From contig CALWWH010000105.1 of NCBI GenBank assembly GCA_944385195.1, forward strand, positions 1 to 10,616: a DNA stretch of 10,616 nucleotides. Direction: 5' to 3'. Both the position numbers and the translations under genes were made by a program. This document shows, one piece after another, positions 6,357-10,616 of this stretch. Origin of the DNA: an uncultured Oscillospiraceae bacterium. Lineage in GTDB: Bacteria > Bacillota > Clostridia > Oscillospirales > Oscillospiraceae. Each line of letters starts with the position of its first letter. Position 1 is the first letter of the stretch. Under the pieces are notes generated by a model. It saw only the letters and a program-made list of their open reading frames with translations, was not told where the DNA came from and made no database searches.

Positions 6357-7754
6357 TCAGTGTTTAATGGCCATCTGCCACTTGCCAGTGCGATACCGCA
6401 GGGCAGAGAGCAGCATCCGGGCGCAGATCTCAACCATGATGACCACCTGGACGGAGAACAAACCAAAGCCAAATACGCGAATACACAGCACGGACCACAA
6501 GGTACGGATGAACCAGTTGGTACCTGCGGTGATGTAAAAGTTAAACTGCGTGTCGCCCGCGCCGCGAAGCACACCGGCAAAAATCCAGGCGATAACCTGA
6601 GGCGGCTGCATAAAAGCCACAAAGCGCAGACACTTGGATGCCAAATCGATCACATCAGCATCTGGTGTAAAGATACCAATCAGCTGACGGGAAAAAATAA
6701 ACAGCAGCAAACCGGTAAAGCACATCGTGACAGTACCCATGAGCAGCGTCGTGTGGACGAACTGCTTTGCCCGGTCTGGGCGCTTGGCACCCAAAGACTG
6801 GCCAACCAGTGTCGTCGCAGCAGTTTGAAATCCAAAAGCGGGCATATAGGACATGGACTCGGCCGTCAGGCAGAGGCTATTGGCAGCAACGCTGACAGTG
6901 CCCAGCTTTGCAATACTGCTGGAAACCAAGATGCCGGAGGAGGACATACACAGGCGCTCCAGCATGGCCGGGACACTGATCCTTATGATCTGTTTGGCCA
7001 TAGCCATGTCGGGTTTCAGCCCGCCCTCCATGCTCACGCGGTAGGGATTGCTCCTGCGGAAGGCAACGCTCAGTGCCATGATGCCGCCGCAGGCCATGCC
7101 GATGGACGTCGCAATCGCCGCGCCGGCAACCTCCAGGCCAGCACCCCACATGGTGAAGTTGAAGCCGAACAGGCTGATCTCACGGGTAGGATAGATCAGA
7201 AGGAAGTTGAAGAACACATTAACCACGTTGGTCAGTGTGTTGTTAATGAGGGGCGTCTTTGTATCGCCGTAGCCGCGAAAGACAGAGTTGAACATCATGG
7301 AAGTGATCATGAAGATTCGCCCGATGCAGACGATCAGGTTATAGGTCGCAGCAGCATCTAAGTACTCTGGTGCAGCGCCCATCCACTTGGGGATCATGCG
7401 GTGCAGCCCAATGGTAACAAGCCAAATCGGAACACCGAGGAAAATGATCGCAATGATCGCATGGCGCATCAGCTGGCGAACCTTCTCAGGCTCCTGGGCG
7501 CCTGTTGCGCGGGCAACCAGTGCAGTGATGCCAATGCCCAAAGACATAATAATGCCGTTGAGCATCATAATCGGAGAGTTGGAGATAGAGACTGCTGCCG
7601 TTGCCCAGGCGCCCAGGGCGCCGACCATGGCAGTATCGGCATAGCTGACCAGTGTCGTCAGAACCTGTTCCAGAAACACCGGCCAGGCCAAAAGCAATAT
7701 TGTTTTAAACGTGCTCCTGGACTCGTCGGCTACATTAATGCTTTTAACAGCCAT
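6357..7754 (-). CDS. MATE family efflux transporter
   Basis: This 465-residue protein is a MATE (multidrug and toxic compound extrusion) transporter, normally a 12-helix pump that exports cationic drugs or metabolites using a Na+ or H+ gradient. It shows the two related halves of the family: LAWPVFLEQVLTTLVSYADTAMVG near the N-terminus (start LAWPVFLEQ, D40 in YADTAMVG), the loop motif RGYGDTKTP (160-168), ISVPAMLERL (about 259-268) at the start of the second half, VGQSLGA (317-323), and the matching RGAGDTQF (397-404). The frame is open for 26 codons upstream, but that stretch is the terminator of the preceding gene, so I chose ATG 7754 with AAGGA eight to nine bases before it. The substrate cannot be told. 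No clear promoter is seen between the terminator and the start. Confidence 0.93.
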   Translation of the reverse strand: MAVKSINVADESRSTFKTILLLAWPVFLEQVLTTLVSYADTAMVGALGAWATAAVSISNSPIMMLNGIIMSLGIGITALVARATGAQEPEKVRQLMRHAIIAIIFLGVPIWLVTIGLHRMIPKWMGAAPEYLDAAATYNLIVCIGRIFMITSMMFNSVFRGYGDTKTPLINNTLTNVVNVFFNFLLIYPTREISLFGFNFTMWGAGLEVAGAAIATSIGMACGGIMALSVAFRRSNPYRVSMEGGLKPDMAMAKQIIRISVPAMLERLCMSSSGILVSSSIAKLGTVSVAANSLCLTAESMSYMPAFGFQTAATTLVGQSLGAKRPDRAKQFVHTTLLMGTVTMCFTGLLLFIFSRQLIGIFTPDADVIDLASKCLRFVAFMQPPQVIAWIFAGVLRGAGDTQFNFYITAGTNWFIRTLWSVLCIRVFGFGLFSVQVVIMVEICARMLLSALRYRTGKWQMAIKH

Positions 7755-7798
7755 ACAGACCGTCCTTTTCGATAAAATATAGTCGGTGCACGAACAAA

Positions 7799-7829
7799 CA
7801 TCCCGTTCTCGGAAACCGAGAACGGGATG
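7799..7829 (-). terminator. Terminator of the ABC ATPase gene, upstream of the MATE gene
   Basis: Perfect 14-base arms (7799-7812, CATCCCGTTCTCGG, and 7816-7829) with a 3-base loop form a strong hairpin. On the minus strand TTTGTTCGT follows, a short T-rich tail. Flanking ACGAA/TTCGT bases can lengthen the stem with a bulge. It lies about 80 bases after the ATPase stop codon and 44 bases before the MATE start, so it either ends the ATPase transcript or acts as an attenuator for the MATE gene. Confidence 0.8.
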
Positions 7830-7866
7830 CATTCGTACCTATCAAAAATCGTGCTCAGCCAAGAGT

Positions 7867-7894
7867 AGCGGACATCCTATTGTGAGGATGCGCT
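7867..7894 (-). other. Second stem-loop in the ABC ATPase 3' region
   Basis: AGCG (7867-7870) pairs with CGCT (7891-7894), and CATCCT (7873-7878) with AGGATG (7885-7890), around ATTGTG, with two unpaired bases on one side. No T-tract follows on the minus strand, so it is not a terminator by itself. It shares the outer CATCC/GGATG arms with the terminator at 7799-7829. It may protect the 3' end of the mRNA. Confidence 0.45.
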
Positions 7895-7909
7895 GTATGC
7901 AGTTATGCC

Positions 7910-9022
7910 TTACAGGCTGAAGTTCTGCTCGGTGTCAGGATCGAACAGGTGAACCTTATCGCACTCGACGGTCAGTTTGATGGTATCGCCAACGCGAGCA
8001 GTGGTGCTCGGGCTGACACGGGCGGTGAACTGCTCGTCGCCAGAGACCATGTACAGATAAGTCTCAGCACCCATTAGCTCATAAGTATCGACCGTTGCCT
8101 CGAAAATGTACTGCGGATACTCACGCAGGTACAGATCCTCGTCATGCATATCCTCGGGACGGATGCCAAGGATGACTTCCTTGCCCATATAGGCCATAAC
8201 ACTGGGTTTGCGGCCAATGGAATCAGGCAGCAGGAGCTTGACCTTACCGAAAGAGGCATAGGTGTGGCCGCCCTCATCAGACAGGACAGCGCTCAGGGTG
8301 TTCATCTGCGGAGAACCGATGAACGTGGCGACAAACAGGTTAACAGGCTTCTCATACAGATCCTGCGGCGTAGAAACCTGCTGGATAAAGCCGTCCTTCA
8401 GAACGACGATACGGGTACCCATCGTCATAGCCTCGGTCTGGTCATGGGTAACGTAGATGAAAGTGGTATCCAGGCGCTTATGCAGCTTGGTCAGCTCGGT
8501 ACGCATCTGGGCACGCAGCTTGGCGTCCAGGTTGGAAAGAGGCTCGTCCAGCAGGAAGACCTTCGGGCTGCGGACGATTGCGCGGCCCAGAGCAACACGC
8601 TGACGCTGGCCACCGGACAGAGCAGCAGGCTTACGATCAAGCAGGTGCTCAATCTCCAGGATACGGGCAGCCTCATCGACGCGGCGCTTGATCTCGTCCT
8701 TCGGCGTCTTGCGGAGCTTCAGACCGAAAGCCATGTTTTCATAAACCGTCATGTGCGGATACAGCGCGTAGTTCTGGAACACCATTGCGATGTCGCGCTC
8801 CTTGGGAGGAACGTCGTTGCACAGACGACCGTCAATGTACAGCTCGCCTTCGGTAATCTCTTCCAGGCCAGCGACCATACGCAGGGTGGTGGATTTACCA
8901 CAGCCAGAAGGACCGACAAGGATGATAAATTCCTTATCTTCGATCTCCAGGTTGAAGTCGGTAACGGCAGTGACGCCGCCGGCGTACTTCTTGTAAATAT
9001 GTTTCAGAGAAACACTGGACAT
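7910..9022 (-). CDS. Multi-sugar ABC transporter ATP-binding protein (MsmX/UgpC/MalK type)
   Basis: This 370-residue ATPase belongs to the CUT1 sugar-importer family (MsmX, MsmK, UgpC, MalK), which powers uptake of oligosaccharides or glycerol-3-phosphate across the membrane. Motifs in order are Walker A GPSGCGKST (37-45), Q-loop Q83, signature LSGGQ (135-139), Walker B VFLLDE (155-160), D-loop SNLDA and H-loop H193 in THDQTEAM. A C-terminal TOBE/MOI-like regulatory domain follows (about 240-370, with VILGIRPEDM). I chose ATG 9022 because GGGGGT lies upstream and the family begins SVSLKHIYKKY; an ATG five codons earlier has no ribosome binding site. No permease or binding protein gene is next to it and it has its own promoter and terminator. 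That fits an ATPase shared by several sugar importers, as known for MsmX in Bacillus subtilis. It could supply xylo-oligosaccharides to the GH43 enzyme, which is inference. Confidence 0.96.
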   Translation of the reverse strand: MSSVSLKHIYKKYAGGVTAVTDFNLEIEDKEFIILVGPSGCGKSTTLRMVAGLEEITEGELYIDGRLCNDVPPKERDIAMVFQNYALYPHMTVYENMAFGLKLRKTPKDEIKRRVDEAARILEIEHLLDRKPAALSGGQRQRVALGRAIVRSPKVFLLDEPLSNLDAKLRAQMRTELTKLHKRLDTTFIYVTHDQTEAMTMGTRIVVLKDGFIQQVSTPQDLYEKPVNLFVATFIGSPQMNTLSAVLSDEGGHTYASFGKVKLLLPDSIGRKPSVMAYMGKEVILGIRPEDMHDEDLYLREYPQYIFEATVDTYELMGAETYLYMVSGDEQFTARVSPSTTARVGDTIKLTVECDKVHLFDPDTEQNFSL

Positions 9023-9060
9023 AACTATAACCCCCATCAGTTTCGTTTTTCGATGGCAAT

Positions 9061-9089
9061 ATCATATCACACCCGACGCGAATTGTATA
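9061..9089 (-). promoter_or_regulatory. Promoter of the ABC ATPase gene
   Basis: On the minus strand TATACA (9089-9084, four of six matches to TTGACA) and TATGAT (9066-9061, five of six matches to TATAAT) are separated by 17 bases. The start of transcription would be near 9054, about 32 bases before the ATG. The -35 box falls in the centre of an imperfect palindrome at 9076-9096. Confidence 0.55.
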
Positions 9090-9096
9090 TTCACGT
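9076..9096. promoter_or_regulatory. Imperfect palindrome over the ABC ATPase promoter (candidate operator)
   Basis: ACGCGAAT (9076-9083) and ATTCACGT (9089-9096) are inverted copies matching at seven of eight bases around a TGTAT centre. The 21-base element covers the -35 box exactly, the position expected for a repressor site. The cognate regulator is not in the window and I do not assign a family. Confidence 0.45.
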
Positions 9097-9102
9097 TCTT
9101 AC

Positions 9103-9124
9103 CAAAGCTGAGACGGAAGCTTTG
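9103..9124 (-). other. Small hairpin after the pseudouridine synthase gene
   Basis: CAAAGCT (9103-9109) and AGCTTTG (9118-9124) form a perfect 7-base stem with an 8-base loop, 16 bases after the stop codon of the pseudouridine synthase gene. No T-tract follows on either strand, so it is a poor terminator. Without another terminator here, some transcripts could read through into the ABC ATPase gene. Confidence 0.3.
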
Positions 9125-9139
9125 TCTAAACTGCCAATC

Positions 9140-9838
9140 TCAAAAAATATCCCACAAATTTGCAAGCTCTTCATTGGTCAAATTGCGAAACTGCCCTGGC
9201 TCCATTCCCTTCAGGGTCAGAGGACCAAAGCGCTCGCGCAGGAGCGTTACCACCGGTGCACCAACCGCCGCCAACATCCTGCGGACTTGATGGTACTTCC
9301 CCTCGTGTACTGTGACTCGAACCTTGCCCGGCTCCAAAATCTCCAGCTTTGCCGGACGACAGAGCGTCCCATCCCGCAGCGTCAGACCGGTTTTGAACTG
9401 CTCAATAGCCATGTCCGCCGGTGTGCCATCGCAGACGGCGATGTAGACCTTCTCCACACCCTTTTTGGGCGAGGTCAGGTTGTGAGCCAGTTGTCCGTCA
9501 TCCGTCAGCAGCAGAGCGCCCTCAGTCATCTTATCTAGCCGGCCGACAGGAAAGAGTCCCCTGCCCTCTTCGCCCAGGAGGTCCAGGACAACTGGATCAC
9601 GAGGATCGTCGGTACTGCATACATAGCCCAGGGGCTTATACATTAAAATATAGCGGGGCCTTGCGGCGCCTACGAGAACCCCGTCCACAGAGATCTGCGC
9701 CGTTTTTTCATCGACTTTGGTCTCTGGCTTTCGCATAACCTCGCCATTGACGCTCACGCGCCCCGCGCGGATCATCGCACCCAGTTCCCGGCGCGATGCA
9801 ACGCCTGCTTGGCTAAGGAATTTGTCCAATCGCTGCAT
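9140..9838 (-). CDS. rsuA: RsuA family rRNA pseudouridine synthase
   Basis: This 232-residue enzyme converts a specific uridine in ribosomal RNA to pseudouridine. It has an N-terminal S4 RNA-binding domain (about 1-55, RLDKFLSQAGVASRRELG and RAGRVSVNGEV) followed by the catalytic domain. The catalytic aspartate is D102 in GRLDKMTEGALLLTDDG, close to the family GRLD-x-x-T-x-G motif. The later EGKYHQVRRM (about 177-186) is more like RsuA, which modifies U516 of 16S rRNA, than RluB, which usually has a NRQVRRM form, and the length also fits RsuA. ATG 9838 is preferred over the ATG three codons earlier, since AAAGGA is well spaced only for 9838. The gene is divergent from the DUF4830 gene with 81 bases between them. 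The exact target base is inferred, not shown. Confidence 0.92.
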   Translation of the reverse strand: MQRLDKFLSQAGVASRRELGAMIRAGRVSVNGEVMRKPETKVDEKTAQISVDGVLVGAARPRYILMYKPLGYVCSTDDPRDPVVLDLLGEEGRGLFPVGRLDKMTEGALLLTDDGQLAHNLTSPKKGVEKVYIAVCDGTPADMAIEQFKTGLTLRDGTLCRPAKLEILEPGKVRVTVHEGKYHQVRRMLAAVGAPVVTLLRERFGPLTLKGMEPGQFRNLTNEELANLWDIF

Positions 9839-9919
9839 GGCTTTCATCCTTTCGGCTTGTCATATTTGTCCAACTTCCATCGTATACTGAACCAAATCTC
9901 AGGAAACGAGGGGTAAACA

Positions 9920-10396
9920 ATGCTCATTATGACCACAAAACTCTCCAAAGGAAAGATCGCGTTGGCCCTGATCATCGCGGCTGTGCTGCTGTTTGTCGTT
10001 CTGCGCCTAGTCTCCGGCGGGGACGCTTCAACGCCGCCGACAAACGGCACCGCACCAGAGAACGTCTCTTCCAACGAAGATCGCATTGCCTACCTGGCTG
10101 CCTACGGCTGTACTGCGACCGGGGAGCCCGTTCGGACCCAGGAGGTCTCAATCCCAAAAGAGTTCAACGAGGTTTTCACCCGCTACAATGAGCTGCAAAA
10201 GTCTCAAGGCTTTAACCTCGAGGACTATGCCGGCAAACGAGCCAAGCGCTATGTCTACCAACTGGTGAATCACCCCGACGGAGATGCAGTCATGGCGACG
10301 CTTATCGTCTACCAAGACCGCGTCATTGCCGCTGACATCAGCTGCACAGAGGGCGAAGGCTTTCTGCGGGCGCTGCTGCCCACAACAGGGACTTAA
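9920..10396 (+). CDS. DUF4830 domain protein with N-terminal membrane anchor
   Basis: This 158-residue protein has a short basic start (TTKLSKGK), one hydrophobic segment (about 12-31, IALALIIAAVLLFVVLRLV) and a low-complexity Ser/Thr/Pro/Asn linker (about 33-50). A small globular domain with the features of DUF4830 follows: RIAYLAAYGC, VSIPKEFNEVFTRYNELQ, the GFNLEDYAGKRAKRYVYQLVN block (given here by its first part GFNLEDYAGK) and a final strand VIAADISCTEGEGFLRALL. DUF4830 proteins are common in gut Clostridia and have no known function; export to the outer face of the membrane is inferred. GAGGGG lies six bases before the ATG at 9920. TATACT at 9883-9888 is a possible -10 box, but TTGTCA is 20 bases upstream, so the promoter is uncertain. 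A strong terminator follows at once, so it is a single-gene unit. Confidence 0.85.
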   Translation: MLIMTTKLSKGKIALALIIAAVLLFVVLRLVSGGDASTPPTNGTAPENVSSNEDRIAYLAAYGCTATGEPVRTQEVSIPKEFNEVFTRYNELQKSQGFNLEDYAGKRAKRYVYQLVNHPDGDAVMATLIVYQDRVIAADISCTEGEGFLRALLPTTGT

Positions 10397-10440
10397 ACAC
10401 TGCCCCACTCGCACAAGCGGGTGGGGCAGTGTTCGTTTTT
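10396..10440. terminator. Terminator shared by the DUF4830 and engB genes
   Basis: A 17-base stem (10396-10412 and 10417-10433, arms starting AACACTGCCCCAC, with one T-G wobble) and an ACAA loop is followed by CGTTTTT on the plus strand. The left arm begins at the DUF4830 stop codon. On the minus strand the arm is followed by TTTAAG, so it may also end the convergent engB transcript, whose stop codon lies at 10439-10441. Confidence 0.92.
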
Positions 10441-10616
10441 ACATCTTCAGCATCTGGAGGATGGCCTTGGTAAGTTCTTCCTTACCAGTCCCCTTCTCCG
10501 CAGAGAATGGAATCAGCGGTACACGCTCTGGCAGCTCCAGAGTCTGGCGAATCAGCAGCAGGTTTTCCTCTTTTTCACGAGCCTTGAGCTTATCCAGCTT
10601 GTTGGCAACCAGGATC
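10439..10616 (-). CDS. engB: Ribosome biogenesis GTPase EngB/YsxC, C-terminal part (runs off the window)
   Basis: Only the last 58 residues and the stop codon are present; the gene begins beyond base 10616. The visible part holds the G4 motif in VANKLDKLK (the NKxD base-recognition motif), the conserved helix ENLLLIRQTLELPE and the G5 motif FSAEKGTGKEEL, ending in AILQMLKM. This order and spacing match the end of EngB (YsxC/YihA), a small GTPase needed for 50S subunit assembly. Other small TRAFAC GTPases could share the G4 and G5 motifs, but the LIRQTLELPE-to-FSAEKGTGKEEL stretch is characteristic. It converges with the DUF4830 gene and shares its terminator. Confidence 0.88.
   Translation of the reverse strand, partial: ILVANKLDKLKAREKEENLLLIRQTLELPERVPLIPFSAEKGTGKEELTKAILQMLKM

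Noticed and set aside
6360..7361. A 333-codon open frame on the plus strand opposite the MATE gene.
   Set aside because: Its composition (rich in His, Gln, Gly, Asp) is that of a shadow of membrane-protein codons, and the MATE reading has clear family motifs.
7799..7894. A known riboswitch, such as a guanidine type, ahead of the MATE gene.
   Set aside because: I could not find the conserved ACGR-type loop motifs or another recognisable riboswitch core; only simple hairpins are visible.
8144..9538. A 464-codon open frame on the plus strand, antisense to the ABC ATPase gene and entering the pseudouridine synthase gene.
   Set aside because: It runs across two well-recognised genes and their intergenic promoter on the other strand, matches no family I know, and has no fitting ribosome binding site. 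Long antisense frames are common opposite GC-rich genes.

Overview
The window looks like the chromosome of a moderately GC-rich anaerobic Firmicute of the class Clostridia, most like gut Oscillospiraceae/Ruminococcaceae. This is an inference from protein flavour: a DUF4830 lipoprotein-like protein, an MsmX/UgpC-type sugar ATPase, a clostridial rplU-rpmA-obg cluster, and strong AGGAGG-type ribosome binding sites. I see no tRNA, rRNA, CRISPR array, insertion sequence or phage gene. Coding density is high and no gene-free stretch exceeds about 245 bases.

Layout: (1) 1-1260, minus strand: the start of a DUF58 protein gene and a MoxR AAA+ ATPase gene, with a consensus promoter overlapped by a perfect inverted repeat. 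(2) 1362-3501, minus strand: the rplU-rpmA-obg cluster, with a consensus promoter, a structured rplU leader, a hairpin terminator between rpmA and obg, and a strong terminator after obg. No prp gene lies between rplU and rpmA, and L27 lacks the N-terminal extension that Prp removes in many Firmicutes. (3) 3518-5337, plus strand: a solitary GH43 beta-xylosidase-type gene transcribed divergently from rplU. (4) 5377-7754, minus strand: a MATE efflux gene followed closely by an unrecognised membrane-anchored protein gene. (5) 7799-9096, minus strand: a solitary multi-sugar ABC transporter ATPase with its own promoter and a possible operator. (6) 9140-10616: an RsuA-type rRNA pseudouridine synthase gene (minus), a divergent DUF4830 gene (plus), and the end of an EngB/YsxC GTPase gene (minus).

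Functional themes are ribosome biogenesis (L21, L27, Obg, RsuA-type enzyme, EngB) and carbohydrate use (intracellular GH43 xylosidase, and an ABC ATPase of the kind that powers several sugar importers). The rest are envelope functions: MoxR/DUF58, MATE, and two proteins with an N-terminal membrane anchor. I did not find a convincing new multi-gene system. The best leads are regulatory sites (the TTGTGCAA boxes before moxR, the palindrome at the ABC ATPase promoter, the rplU leader, the rpmA-obg hairpin) and the unrecognised protein paired with the MATE pump.
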